From: Woeseiaceae bacterium
Lineage (GTDB): Bacteria > Pseudomonadota > Gammaproteobacteria > Steroidobacterales > Woeseiaceae
Direction: 5' to 3'
DNA length: 64,000 bases
Assembly: GCA_024640345.1 (NCBI GenBank)
Contig: JAHEFD010000002.1
Coordinates: forward strand, 62,001 to 126,000
In this document: piece by piece, positions 47,075 through 56,630 of the stretch
Position numbering within the stretch: position 1 is the first letter of the stretch
Layout of the letters: every line of letters begins with the position of its first letter
Position numbers and translations under genes: made by a program
The notes under the pieces: generated by a model
Databases searched by the model: none
What the model was told of the DNA's origin: nothing
The model's input: the letters and a program-made list of their open reading frames with translations, nothing else

Positions 47075-48592
47075 ATGAGTGAGGGTAAGACAGCACATTC
47101 AAACTGCAGAAAGACGCTGCGCTTCATACTCGATGGCGAAACAGTCGAGCTGAATGATGTCGATCCCAATCGTACTGTACTGCAATATCTGCGCGAAGAT
47201 ATCCGGCGAACCGGCACGAAGGAAGGCTGTGCGGAAGGGGATTGCGGAGCGTGCACAGTCGTGGTTGCCGACATCGACCCGTCCGGGGAGAGGCTGCGGG
47301 CACGGGCGGTCAATTCCTGCATCCAGTTTTTGCCAACCCTTGATGGCAAGGAGCTGCTGACCGTCGAAAGCCTTGCGGGTGCTGAGGAAGTTTTACACCC
47401 TGCGCAAAGAGCGATGATTGACTGCCATGGATCGCAGTGCGGATTCTGTACTCCCGGATTCGTCATGTCGTTGTTTGCGCTATTCAAGAGCAACGCCAGT
47501 CCGACAAGGCAACAGATCGACGAAGCGCTTGCCGGTAACCTTTGTCGCTGCACCGGTTATCGCCCTATCGTGGATGCGGCACGGGAAATGTACAAAGCGA
47601 ATCCTGGCTCGGACAGCTGGCTGATGCAGCCGAGTAATGCCGAGGCGGGTGCTGATGAGCAACGACGCATCGCGAAGTTGGAGGCGTTGTTCGCCGATGA
47701 GCCACTGGGTATCGAAGGCTGTGGTCGAAAGTTTTTCTCGCCAAGAGAGCTCGATCATTTTGCAGAGCTGGTCGCCGAATACCCTTCAGCAACGATTCTG
47801 GCCGGCGGCACCGACATTGGCCTTTGGGTGACCAAGCAACATCGGAATCCTGACGTCCTGATTTATTCCGGCAACGTCGATGGCCTCACCGACATTGCCG
47901 TCCGTGGCGGTTGCCTGGATATCGGTGCGGCGGTGTCGCTCACTGATGCCATGGAAATGATCATTGCGCACGTGCCTGCGCTCGAAGAACTGTTCGTCCG
48001 CTTCGCGTCGCCGCCGATACGCAACGCCGCTACGCTTGGCGGCAATATTGCGAACGGTTCGCCGATCGGAGATTCGATGCCTGCGCTACTGGTCATGGAT
48101 GCCGAATTGATTTTGCGTGCCGGTGGGAGTTCGAGGTCGGTGGCACTTGCTGATTTCTACCTGGCGTATCAGCAAACGGCACTGCAGCCGGGCGAGTTCA
48201 TAGAGCGAATCAGAATTCCGCTGCCTGGCGAGGGCAATCTCGTACAGAGCTACAAGGTTGCCAAGCGCTTCGATCAGGACATTTCAGCGGTTTGCGGCGC
48301 ATACCGGGTACGGCTCGACGACGGAAAAGTGGCGGAGGCCAGGATTGCCTATGGTGGTATGGCCGAGATACCGGCCCGTGCTATGAAATGCGAGCAATCG
48401 TTGCTGGGCAGCGAGTGGAAGGAGGAGTCGATCGAACGGGCGATGCGAGCACTCGACGAGGATTTTTCGCCGATATCGGATATGCGCTCTTCCGCCGCGT
48501 ATCGTCGGCAGGTCTGCGGGAACCTGCTGAAGCGTTTCTATCTCGAAACCATCGGTTCGCCTGCAGTTCGTGTGTATTCCTATGGACGCTGA
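47075..48592 (+). CDS. xdhA: Xanthine dehydrogenase small subunit (2Fe-2S and FAD domains)
   Basis: Electron-transfer half of xanthine dehydrogenase. The 505 residues have the plant-type [2Fe-2S] motif GCAEGDCGACTVVV, the second cluster CHGSQCGFCTPGFVMS with NLCRCTGYRPI, then a FAD domain (about 200-480) with LAGGTDIGLWVTK and NAATLGGNIANGSPIGD. MSEGKTAHS is chosen as start; the frame upstream overlaps uraH. Its end overlaps xdhB by 11 bases. Confidence 0.95.
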   Translation: MSEGKTAHSNCRKTLRFILDGETVELNDVDPNRTVLQYLREDIRRTGTKEGCAEGDCGACTVVVADIDPSGERLRARAVNSCIQFLPTLDGKELLTVESLAGAEEVLHPAQRAMIDCHGSQCGFCTPGFVMSLFALFKSNASPTRQQIDEALAGNLCRCTGYRPIVDAAREMYKANPGSDSWLMQPSNAEAGADEQRRIAKLEALFADEPLGIEGCGRKFFSPRELDHFAELVAEYPSATILAGGTDIGLWVTKQHRNPDVLIYSGNVDGLTDIAVRGGCLDIGAAVSLTDAMEMIIAHVPALEELFVRFASPPIRNAATLGGNIANGSPIGDSMPALLVMDAELILRAGGSSRSVALADFYLAYQQTALQPGEFIERIRIPLPGEGNLVQSYKVAKRFDQDISAVCGAYRVRLDDGKVAEARIAYGGMAEIPARAMKCEQSLLGSEWKEESIERAMRALDEDFSPISDMRSSAAYRRQVCGNLLKRFYLETIGSPAVRVYSYGR

Positions 48593-50915
48593 CGCCATGC
48601 GATCCCGGGCAAGAAGCGCGATTGCCGGTGCTGTAGGCTCGCCCATTCCGCACGACAGCAGTCGTTTGCACGTAACGGGTCGTGCTGCATTCACGGACGA
48701 TTTGCCGGAGCCACGTGATCTCCTGCACGTCGCCGTCGGTACCAGCACGAAGGCCCATGCCCGAATCCGGAGTCTCGATCTGTCTGCGGTATCCGCAGCG
48801 CCTGGCGTGATTGCCGTGATGACCGCGAACGAAATTCCCGGCGCGAATAATTGCGGACCGGTCGTTGATGACGATCCGATTCTTGCAGCGGGCCTGGTTG
48901 AGTATGTTGGCCAGGCGGTTTTTTCAGTCGCTGCCGATACGGCAGAAAGGGCGCGCAAGGCCGCACGGCTGGCAAGGATTGACTACGAAGAGCTGACACC
49001 CGTACTTGGTATTCGCGAGGCGATCGCCGCTAGGTCATTCGTGCTCCCGACAGAGAGCCTTTTTCGCGGCGACAGCAAAAAGGCGATTGCGGATGCGGCG
49101 CACAGGCTCAAAGGCAGCGTCGAGCTTGGCGGACAGGATCAGTTTTATCTTGAAGGGCAGATCGCTATGGCGCTGCCGGCCGAAGACGGTGACCTGTTTG
49201 TCTACAGCTCCACGCAACACCCGGGAGAGGTTCAGCATCTTGTTGCCGAGGCCACTGGCAGGCAGTCGAAGGACGTCATTGTTGAATGCAGGCGCATGGG
49301 TGGCGCTTTTGGTGGCAAGGAAAGTCAGCCGGCCCTGATCGCCTGCATTGCCGCGCTGATGACGCAAAAGACGGGCCGTGCATGCAAGCTCAGACTGGAC
49401 CGCGATGTCGACATGATCATGACCGGTAAGCGGCACGATTTCGTGATCGACTATGAAGTGGGCTTCGATGAGCGCGGCAGAATAGACGGCATCGATTTCA
49501 TGTTTGCGTCACGCTGCGGTATGTCAGCCGACCTGTCCGGTGCGATAAACGATCGCACGATGTTTCATTGCGATAACGCCTATTTCCTCAGAAATGTCAC
49601 TGTTGTTTCACATCGATGCAAAACGAATACGGTATCCAACACTGCTTTTCGCGGCTTTGGCGGACCGCAAGGCATGTTCGGAATCGAAGTCGTCATCGAC
49701 GATATTGCCCGCCACCTTGGACTGGATCCGCTCCAGGTCCGGCGGGAAAATTTCTATGGTAAAGGTGAACGAGACACAACACCGTACCAGCAAAAGATTG
49801 AAGACAACATTATCAACGAGATCGTCGACGAACTGGTTAATACGTCAGGCTATCTGGAGCGCCGCGCCGACATCAGGAAATTTAATCAGCAAAATCCCGT
49901 GTTGAAGCGTGGGATCGCACTGACGCCGGTCAAGTTTGGTATCTCTTTTACTGCCACCCATCTGAACCAGGCCGGGGCGCTGCTGCATGTCTATACGGAC
50001 GGCACGGTTCACCTGAATCATGGCGGGACCGAAATGGGTCAGGGTCTTTTCACGAAGGTTGCGCAGGTTGTTGCCGAAGAACTGCAGATCGATATTGATC
50101 GCATCAAGATCACTGCCTCGGATACGAGCAAGGTGCCAAATGCATCTGCAACGGCGGCCTCGAGCGGCTCGGATATGAATGGTAAAGCGGCGCAAATTGC
50201 GGCAGCAAAAATCAGGCGTCGACTGACATCATTCGCTGCAGATCATTTTTCCGTCGCTGAGCAGGAGGTAGTATTTGACAACAACGAGATCCGGGCAGGT
50301 GGCAAAACACTATCTTTTGCCGAGCTCGCTCATCTCGCCTGGTTCGCCCGGGTACCATTGTCTGCGACGGGTTTCTACCGCACACCAAAGATCAACTATG
50401 ACCGGTCGACTTTCAGCGGCAGGCCATTTTTCTACTATGCCTATGGTGCGGCAGTATCCGAGGTGATCATTGACACGCTCACTGGCGAGCAGCGACTTTT
50501 GCGCGCCGATATTTTGCACGATTGCGGAGATTCGCTGAACCCGGCCATCGATATGGGGCAGATCGAGGGAGGATTCATCCAGGGCGTCGGCTGGCTGACG
50601 TCGGAAGAGCTCTGGTGGAACGCGGAAGGTGAATTGAAAACGCACGCACCATCGACGTACAAGATTCCGACGAGCTCGGATGTGCCTGTCGACTTTCGCG
50701 TCAGCATGCTCCGGTCATCGCCCAACCGGGAGGAAACCATATATCGTTCCAAAGCGGTTGGAGAGCCTCCCCTGATGTTGAGCTTGTCGGCGTTTCACGC
50801 GATTCGCGACGCAGTCGCAAGTGTCAGTGACTACTCGAAACGGCCACAACTAGAGGCGCCGGCAACACCCGAGTCCGTGTTGAAAGCCGTCATCGAGCAG
50901 CAATCTGATGAATAA
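48582..50915 (+). CDS. xdhB: Xanthine dehydrogenase large, molybdopterin subunit
   Basis: Hydroxylates hypoxanthine to xanthine and urate. The 777 residues include RMGGAFGGKESQ, the substrate-site TVSNTAFRGFGGPQG, a cofactor loop GGTEMGQGLFTKVAQVVAEEL (in parts) and the C-terminal VGEPPLML with the catalytic Glu. Three in-frame starts lie close (GTG 48570, ATG 48582, ATG 48597); ATG 48582 is used. It overlaps xdhC by 8 bases. Confidence 0.95.
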   Translation: MDADAMRSRARSAIAGAVGSPIPHDSSRLHVTGRAAFTDDLPEPRDLLHVAVGTSTKAHARIRSLDLSAVSAAPGVIAVMTANEIPGANNCGPVVDDDPILAAGLVEYVGQAVFSVAADTAERARKAARLARIDYEELTPVLGIREAIAARSFVLPTESLFRGDSKKAIADAAHRLKGSVELGGQDQFYLEGQIAMALPAEDGDLFVYSSTQHPGEVQHLVAEATGRQSKDVIVECRRMGGAFGGKESQPALIACIAALMTQKTGRACKLRLDRDVDMIMTGKRHDFVIDYEVGFDERGRIDGIDFMFASRCGMSADLSGAINDRTMFHCDNAYFLRNVTVVSHRCKTNTVSNTAFRGFGGPQGMFGIEVVIDDIARHLGLDPLQVRRENFYGKGERDTTPYQQKIEDNIINEIVDELVNTSGYLERRADIRKFNQQNPVLKRGIALTPVKFGISFTATHLNQAGALLHVYTDGTVHLNHGGTEMGQGLFTKVAQVVAEELQIDIDRIKITASDTSKVPNASATAASSGSDMNGKAAQIAAAKIRRRLTSFAADHFSVAEQEVVFDNNEIRAGGKTLSFAELAHLAWFARVPLSATGFYRTPKINYDRSTFSGRPFFYYAYGAAVSEVIIDTLTGEQRLLRADILHDCGDSLNPAIDMGQIEGGFIQGVGWLTSEELWWNAEGELKTHAPSTYKIPTSSDVPVDFRVSMLRSSPNREETIYRSKAVGEPPLMLSLSAFHAIRDAVASVSDYSKRPQLEAPATPESVLKAVIEQQSDE

Positions 50916-51960
50916 GTGGATTGCGGAGCTTGCCGAGCTCGAAGAGCCGTCCGTATTGGTTACGGTCGCGTCTGTTCGCGGTTCCTCGCCCAGGGATGTG
51001 GGTGCAAAGATGCTTGTCACGTCGAAGGCGGCTATTGGCACGATTGGAGGCGGCCAGCTCGAGTACCAGTGCACCCAAATCGCTTGTGAGAAGCTCATTG
51101 TCGATACCGTTGCGGCAAGTACGTTCGTACGCAGATTCGCTTTGGGCGCGAACTGCGGCCAGTGTTGTGGTGGCGTAGTGGAGGTCTTGTTTGAAGTGCT
51201 GGCCGCATCGGGGTCCGGGTGGCTGGCACCTGTGAAAGAGCAACATGACGAACGAGTTGCCGTCGTAATGGCGACGTCAACGAAGTCTCCTTTCAAGAAG
51301 TTTCTTTTGACCAAAGACGGCAGCGTATTGTTTGGCGACATTGGCGATTGCCCTGACGCAGTTCTGTCAGCGGGGCAGGCCATGCTCGACGGAATTGTCG
51401 ACGCGCAATCGACAGGGGATTACCTGCTGGAAGCAATACGACCGGTATCGTTCAATATCGCGGTATTCGGCGCTGGACACGTAGGCGCTGCGACCGTAGA
51501 CGTTCTAAGGCGCCTCGAGTGCAAAATTCGCTGGATCGACAGCAGGAGAAACATATTCCCCGTATCGTTGCCCGAGAACGTATTAGCCATCGAATCAACG
51601 GACCCCGCCCGGGAAGTCCTGGGCATGCCCGCCGGATCCTGGTTTCTCGTCATGACCCATAGTCACCCGCTCGATCAGGAAATCTGCGCGCGGGTATTAA
51701 GACGCGAGGACTTCGCTTATTGTGGGCTGATTGGTTCTCTCTCCAAGCGACGAAGGTTCGAGCGGCTGCTGAAGAAGCAGGGTATCCCGCCGAGCCTGGT
51801 AGACCGGCTGGTTTGTCCCATTGGGGTCGATGGCATCAGGGGGAAAGAACCGGCGGAAATTGCGATCGCGGTGGCGGCAGAGGTTTTGCAGGTTCGTGAC
51901 GCCCTGCGCGGCGAAGTTGCCGCAATCGATAGCAATGAATATAGCATCAGGGCAATCTGA
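50908..51960 (+). CDS. xdhC: Xanthine dehydrogenase maturation factor XdhC
   Basis: Binds and protects the molybdenum cofactor, helps it to be sulfurated and inserted into XdhB. The 350 residues have the N-terminal XdhC/CoxI domain (VASVRGSSPRDVGAKMLV, GTIGGGQLEY) with the CGQCCGG Cys cluster, and a C-terminal Rossmann domain with VFGAGHVGAA and GLIGSLSKRRRF. Its ATG overlaps the xdhB stop by 8 bases. Confidence 0.95.
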   Translation: MNKWIAELAELEEPSVLVTVASVRGSSPRDVGAKMLVTSKAAIGTIGGGQLEYQCTQIACEKLIVDTVAASTFVRRFALGANCGQCCGGVVEVLFEVLAASGSGWLAPVKEQHDERVAVVMATSTKSPFKKFLLTKDGSVLFGDIGDCPDAVLSAGQAMLDGIVDAQSTGDYLLEAIRPVSFNIAVFGAGHVGAATVDVLRRLECKIRWIDSRRNIFPVSLPENVLAIESTDPAREVLGMPAGSWFLVMTHSHPLDQEICARVLRREDFAYCGLIGSLSKRRRFERLLKKQGIPPSLVDRLVCPIGVDGIRGKEPAEIAIAVAAEVLQVRDALRGEVAAIDSNEYSIRAI

Positions 51961-51974
51961 AAAAGAATCACTGA

Positions 51975-53159
51975 ATGGAAGCATACGTAGTCGAATGGCT
52001 GAACATTTTGGGTCGCTGGGTTCACTTCGTAACCGGCATCGCCTGGATTGGCTCGTCTTTCTATTTCATCTGGCTGGATAATCACCTCGAAGCGCCGAAA
52101 AGCGCCGACGACGATGCCAGGGGTGTCGGCGGCGAACTATGGTCGGTTCATGGCGGTGGTTTTTACCATTCGCAGAAATACAGGGTTGCACCCAGCTCTC
52201 TTCCGGAGACCCTGCACTGGTTCAAATGGGAGGCCTATACCACCTGGATCTCGGGAATGTTTCTCCTCGCGCTGGTGTACTGGTACGGCGCCGGGGTTTA
52301 CCTGGTCGATCGAACCGTCGCCGATTTGAGCCCGGCGGTGGCCGTGGGAATTGCCGCAGCGATCCTGGCCGGCGGCTGGCTCATCTATGACCTGATGTGC
52401 AAGTCGCCGCTCGGTCGAAACGATACCGGTCTGTCGGTCGTCCTGTTTGCAATGCTGGGGGTGCTCGCGTGGGGCCTGTGCCAGTTATTCAGCGGGCGCG
52501 GCGCGTATATTCACTTCGGCGCAGTGCTGGGCACGATCATGGTTGCCAACGTGTTTTTCGTCATTATCCCCGGACAGCGCCGGATGGTCGACGCCTTCGA
52601 ACGTGGTGACGAACCGAACCCGGCGGATGGAATTCGAGCGAAACAGCGATCCGTTCACAACACTTACTTTACCCTGCCAGTGCTGTTCGTGATGACCAGC
52701 AACCACTATGCGCTGACCTACGGCCATGAATATAACTGGCTGATACTGGTCGGCATCACACTGGCCGGTGCGCTGATCCGGATCTATTTCGTTGCCCGGC
52801 ACAAGGGTCGCACATCGCTGCTGCCGGCAATTATTGCTGCGCTGATCATTCTTGCCGTCGCAGCCGCCATCGCACCCAAATCTCGCGCTACGACGATGAA
52901 TGCCGTCAGCTTTGACGCGCTCCGTTCGGTGATCGACAGCCGCTGTACCACCTGCCATTCGGCATCGCCAACACATGCGGCCTTTCCGGCGGCTCCCGCG
53001 GGCGTCATGTTCGACACCGACGAGCAGATTCGCGCGGAGGCGTCTCGAATTCACCAGCAAACAGTTGTGCTCAAGGTGATGCCGATTGGTAATCTCACGG
53101 AAATGAGCGACCAGGAACGAGCGCTGATCGATGCCTGGTATCTTTCGAACAATGACTGA
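51975..53159 (+). CDS. puuD: Membrane urate oxidase PuuD with C-terminal cytochrome c domain
   Basis: Oxidises urate to 5-hydroxyisourate. The 394 residues have about eight transmembrane helices (residues 1-300) starting WLNILGRWVHFVTGIAWIGSSFY, followed by a soluble c-type cytochrome domain with CTTCH (Cys324, Cys327, His328). This is the PuuD type, which passes electrons to the respiratory chain rather than making peroxide from O2. It lies 14 bp after xdhC, placing urate production and use in one transcript. Confidence 0.94.
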   Translation: MEAYVVEWLNILGRWVHFVTGIAWIGSSFYFIWLDNHLEAPKSADDDARGVGGELWSVHGGGFYHSQKYRVAPSSLPETLHWFKWEAYTTWISGMFLLALVYWYGAGVYLVDRTVADLSPAVAVGIAAAILAGGWLIYDLMCKSPLGRNDTGLSVVLFAMLGVLAWGLCQLFSGRGAYIHFGAVLGTIMVANVFFVIIPGQRRMVDAFERGDEPNPADGIRAKQRSVHNTYFTLPVLFVMTSNHYALTYGHEYNWLILVGITLAGALIRIYFVARHKGRTSLLPAIIAALIILAVAAAIAPKSRATTMNAVSFDALRSVIDSRCTTCHSASPTHAAFPAAPAGVMFDTDEQIRAEASRIHQQTVVLKVMPIGNLTEMSDQERALIDAWYLSNND

Positions 53160-53191
53160 CAGCAACTACCCGGGCGGAATACGCATCGATA

Positions 53192-53707
53192 ATGAAGGAC
53201 ACTGGCGCGAAGATCATGGAGCGTGAGGAATTTGTCATGCGCTATGGCGGCGTTTACGAACATTCCCAATGGGTTGCCGACGAGGCGTTCGATGAAGTCG
53301 TCGATCCGTACGATATGGATTCACTTGCCATGCTGTTCTGTGAAATTGTGGACAATGCGTCATTTGACCGCAGGCTGGCGCTGATTCGTGGGCATCCGGA
53401 CCTTGCAGGTCGTGCAGCGGTTGCCGGCGAGCTAAGCGACGAGTCAGGCGACGAGCAGGCGAGTGCCGGAATAGACCGGTGCACCCCGGCTGAATTTGCC
53501 CGGTTCCAGGACTTGAATGATGCTTACAAAGAGAAGTTTGGGTTTCCATTCGTGATGGCCGTGCGCTTTAGTAACCGGGCGGAAATTATCTCGGCATTCG
53601 AGCGGCGCATTCACAACGGCGCTGAAGAGGAATTTGAACGTGCCGTTAGCGAGATTCACAAAATTGCGAAACTCAGGCTCGATGCGATGAAAGAATATGA
53701 CCATTAA
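53192..53707 (+). CDS. uraD: OHCU decarboxylase
   Basis: Decarboxylates 2-oxo-4-hydroxy-4-carboxy-5-ureidoimidazoline to S-allantoin. The 171 residues contain the catalytic His in GHPDLAG and later LNDAYKEKFGFPFVMAV, both conserved in UraD. An alternative ATG lies 8 codons in (MEREEF). It overlaps the allantoicase start by 11 bases and follows puuD after 32 bp. Confidence 0.94.
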   Translation: MKDTGAKIMEREEFVMRYGGVYEHSQWVADEAFDEVVDPYDMDSLAMLFCEIVDNASFDRRLALIRGHPDLAGRAAVAGELSDESGDEQASAGIDRCTPAEFARFQDLNDAYKEKFGFPFVMAVRFSNRAEIISAFERRIHNGAEEEFERAVSEIHKIAKLRLDAMKEYDH

Positions 53708-54683
53708 GAACCCGTTTCACGAATGGATCCGGCTGGAACAGCCGCGTCTTGGTACCCGGGTCGTCTATGCGACCGATGATTTCTTTGCGCCGAAGGAAAG
53801 GCTGATCGACGCTGCCGACCCTGTCTGGATCGATGGCAAGTACGACGACAATGGCAAGTGGATGGATGGCTGGGAGTCAAGGCGCAAGCGTGTGCCGGGG
53901 TATGACTATTGCATCGTCAGGGTGGGAATTCCGGGCATCATCCACGGCTTCGATATCGACACCAGTTTCTTCACCGGCAACTATCCGCCGGCCGCATCGA
54001 TTGATGCATGCACCTGTAATAACGAATTGCCAGGTGAAGATGCAAACTGGCACGAGTTACTGCCGCGGGTCGACCTCGTTGGAAACGCACATAATTTTTT
54101 TGGCGTCGATAGCGACGCACCCGTCACACACTTGCGCCTGAATATCTTTCCCGATGGCGGTGTTGCGCGGCTGAGGATCTATGGGGAAGTGCAGCCGAGT
54201 CCGTCTACGGGCTCTGCCGAAGAACTGACGGACCTCGTCGGGATGCAGAACGGCGGCAGGGCATTGTTAGCCAGCGACGAGCATTACGGCAGCATGCACA
54301 ACCTGAACCTGCCTGACCGGGGCACGCACATGGGCGACGGATGGGAGACCGCGCGCCGGCGCGGCCCTGGTAACGACTGGGTGATACTCGAGTTGGGCCA
54401 GGCGGGAACTATTGATGAGATAGAAATCGACACGGCGTTTTTTAAAGGGAATTACCCCGACCGGGCAGAGATTCGTGCTGCAATGATTACGACGCAAGAC
54501 GAGCTGGAATCCGCGAGCGAGAAATGGCCGGTCCTGTTGCCCGAGAGCAAGCTCGAGATGGACAGGGTTCACCGGTTCGTCGATGAAATACAGCAGATCG
54601 GGGTCGTCTCGCACATCAGGATGAATATATTTCCCGACGGCGGCGTCATGCGGCTTCGGATAAAGGGAAAACCAAATGGCTAA
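53697..54683 (+). CDS. alc: Allantoicase
   Basis: Hydrolyses allantoate to ureidoglycolate and urea. The 328-residue protein shows the duplicated jelly-roll layout of the family: WMDGWESRRKRVPGYDYCIVRVG with FDIDTSFFTGNYPPAASI in the first half and MGDGWETARRRGPGNDWVI with IDTAFFKGNYPDRAEI in the second, each ended by RLNIFPDGGVARLR or RMNIFPDGGVMRLR. It overlaps uraD by 11 bases and allA by 8. No allantoinase gene stands beside it. Confidence 0.95.
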   Translation: MTIKNPFHEWIRLEQPRLGTRVVYATDDFFAPKERLIDAADPVWIDGKYDDNGKWMDGWESRRKRVPGYDYCIVRVGIPGIIHGFDIDTSFFTGNYPPAASIDACTCNNELPGEDANWHELLPRVDLVGNAHNFFGVDSDAPVTHLRLNIFPDGGVARLRIYGEVQPSPSTGSAEELTDLVGMQNGGRALLASDEHYGSMHNLNLPDRGTHMGDGWETARRRGPGNDWVILELGQAGTIDEIEIDTAFFKGNYPDRAEIRAAMITTQDELESASEKWPVLLPESKLEMDRVHRFVDEIQQIGVVSHIRMNIFPDGGVMRLRIKGKPNG

Positions 54684-55182
54684 GAAGACATTGAAACCAC
54701 TGCCGCTGACGGCGGAACGCTTCGCCCCGTTCGGCGATGTGATTGAAGCATCGGCAACCAGCCATGGAGGGATGAACGACGCTCGCTTCGAGCGCTTCGA
54801 CGACATGGCGAACATCAACGTCGACACGCAAAATGGCGGTCACGTCGCGATCAGCATCGCACGCAGCAAGACACCCACCGTTTTTCCGCATCGTTTCGAC
54901 ATGGTCGAGCGTCATCCGCTGGGTAGCCAGGCCTTTATTCCACTGTCGCCGTTTCCTTTTACGATCGTTGTCGCGCCGGCCGGCGAATCAGTCGATATCG
55001 ACGATCTTCAGGCATTCGTCACGAATGGCAAACAGGGCATCAACTACCATCGCGGTACCTGGCATATGCCGCTGATCTCGGCCGAAGCAGGACAGCGATT
55101 CCTGATCGTGGATCGAGCGCCGGGCGACGGGAACTGCGATGTCATCGACCTCGAAGAACCGGTAATCCTCGAGGCACAGTGA
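54676..55182 (+). CDS. allA: Ureidoglycolate lyase
   Basis: Splits ureidoglycolate to glyoxylate and urea, the last step here. The 168 residues have LTAERFAPFGDVIEA, VERHPLGSQAFIPL, and NYHRGTWHMPL with the metal His residues of the cupin fold. It overlaps allantoicase by 8 bases and ends the operon. A 10-bp inverted repeat lies 35 bp downstream. Confidence 0.94.
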   Translation: MAKKTLKPLPLTAERFAPFGDVIEASATSHGGMNDARFERFDDMANINVDTQNGGHVAISIARSKTPTVFPHRFDMVERHPLGSQAFIPLSPFPFTIVVAPAGESVDIDDLQAFVTNGKQGINYHRGTWHMPLISAEAGQRFLIVDRAPGDGNCDVIDLEEPVILEAQ

Positions 55183-55217
55183 AATGGGTGAGAGCCAGGC
55201 TTTACCTCAATTTATTC

Positions 55218-55247
55218 ATTGAACCGGGCTGGACAGGCCGGTTCAAT
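55218..55247. repeat. Perfect 10-bp inverted repeat after allA
   Basis: ATTGAACCGG (55218-55227) and CCGGTTCAAT (55238-55247) enclose a 10-base loop. It lies between two convergent genes, so it could be a terminator stem, but no T-run follows on either strand. The rest of the 187-bp spacer shows nothing recognisable. Confidence 0.5.
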
Positions 55248-55369
55248 CAGCGGTCGCGGTAACGTCAGCGAAGATTCGGGTCATGTAGTGTCTCGCGATT
55301 TGTTTGTCGCCAGATCATCTTCGGTGCGATTGTACAGAGACCTCGAAGCAACACGCTATAACCCGGAGC

Positions 55370-55975
55370 TCATGCTGCCGGTTTGTTTTTTCGGGATTCA
55401 ACAAGCGCTTCGAGGCGATCGATCACAGGCCGGATTTCTGCCTTGTTTGCCCGCAGTTCCTCGATCGACATGCCACACAGTTCATAGGGCAGGATCAGCC
55501 AGTCGCTGGTTTCATGAACGTAGTAGTCCGGCGGGCGAATTGTTTTGTCGGTCGGGCGATACCAGACTGTTGCGATTCGAATATCATGTGGCAGGTTGCG
55601 CCGTGATTTCTTTTTGAGTTGCTTGATCACCGCGTTAACGCTCGAACCGGTGCTATAGGCGTCGTCGACAATCAGCATCGAGTGGTGTTCACAGACTCGC
55701 TCGTGCAGGTATCGAAGACCATGAGCTCGAATGGCATCAGCCTTGTCTACCATTTTCGAATAGGATGGCTGTCCCTGGTAGGAAGTCCGGATGGCGATGT
55801 GATCGGTCTTTACTCCGAAGTGGTCGAGGCCCTCCTGCACAGCAATGCCTACAGCGCTGCCACCACGCCACAAGCCGACCAGGAAATCCGGCTTGAATCC
55901 GGACTGGTAAATATCGGCTGCCAGCTGAAATGAATCGAGAAGCAGGTCGTTGGCTGCGATATAGGTTTTTTTCAT
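55370..55975 (-). CDS. Purine-type phosphoribosyltransferase
   Basis: A 201-residue type I PRTase. FLVGLWRGGSAVGIAVQE is the PPi-loop region, and SMLIVDDAYSTGSSVNAVI is the PRPP-binding loop (usual form VDDxxDTGxT); here Asp-Thr becomes Ser-Thr. The hood segment TVWYRPTDKTIRPPDYYVHETSDWLILP (in parts) resembles hypoxanthine/xanthine PRTases. It probably salvages purine bases to nucleotides. A divergent paralog lies 77 bp away. Its exact base is unknown. Confidence 0.82.
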   Translation of the reverse strand: MKKTYIAANDLLLDSFQLAADIYQSGFKPDFLVGLWRGGSAVGIAVQEGLDHFGVKTDHIAIRTSYQGQPSYSKMVDKADAIRAHGLRYLHERVCEHHSMLIVDDAYSTGSSVNAVIKQLKKKSRRNLPHDIRIATVWYRPTDKTIRPPDYYVHETSDWLILPYELCGMSIEELRANKAEIRPVIDRLEALVESRKNKPAA

Positions 55976-56052
55976 CGCTTGTTCTTCTTTTGACGGTTTG
56001 TTTGTGCGTGTAGTATTAGCGGTCGCATTATAACGATAAAAAAGGGCATCCG

Positions 56053-56610
56053 ATGGACAAGACTGTCCTCTCCGCGCAGGATCTTCTCGAAGATTCGTTC
56101 AGGCTCGGCGTCAAAATACTGGAAAGTGGCTTTGAGCCAACGCTGATCATCGCGATCTGGCGTGGCGGTACGCCTGTCGGCATGGCTGTCCAGGAAGTTT
56201 TTGCCTACTGTGGCGTCAAGTCGGATCACATTGCGATCAGGACATCGTCATACACCGGTGTCGACGAGCGCGGCACTGTGGTGGTACACGGACTCAACTA
56301 CATCATCAAGAAAATACGGCACGATGATCGAGTGCTCATTGTTGATGATGTTTTCGACACCGGTAATACGATCAAGGCGGTTGTGCAGGAGATCAGGGAT
56401 CGTGCCCGCGGAAATACGCCGGGAGAGATCCGGGTTGCGGTGCCGTGGTTTAAGCCGACGCGCAATGAAACGGATATGGTTCCGGATTTCTACCTGACGG
56501 AGACTTCTGAATGGCTTGTATTTCCGCACGAGCTGGATGCCTTGACGCCCGAGGAGATGAAGGAAGCGAGGCCGAAACTGCATGAGATTGTCTATGGCTC
56601 TCCGGCATGA
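56053..56610 (+). CDS. Purine-type phosphoribosyltransferase, paralog
   Basis: A 185-residue PRTase homologous to the protein at 55370 and transcribed away from it. It has LIIAIWRGGTPVGMAVQE and the standard PRPP loop RVLIVDDVFDTGNTIKAVV, followed by VPWFKPTRNETDMVPDFYL and SEWLVFPHEL. Hypoxanthine or xanthine/guanine salvage is the likely role, the counterpart to degradation by XdhAB. The LOG-family gene follows after 20 bp. Confidence 0.85.
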   Translation: MDKTVLSAQDLLEDSFRLGVKILESGFEPTLIIAIWRGGTPVGMAVQEVFAYCGVKSDHIAIRTSSYTGVDERGTVVVHGLNYIIKKIRHDDRVLIVDDVFDTGNTIKAVVQEIRDRARGNTPGEIRVAVPWFKPTRNETDMVPDFYLTETSEWLVFPHELDALTPEEMKEARPKLHEIVYGSPA

Positions 56611-56630
56611 GTTGATGGGCCGGTAGGTTG

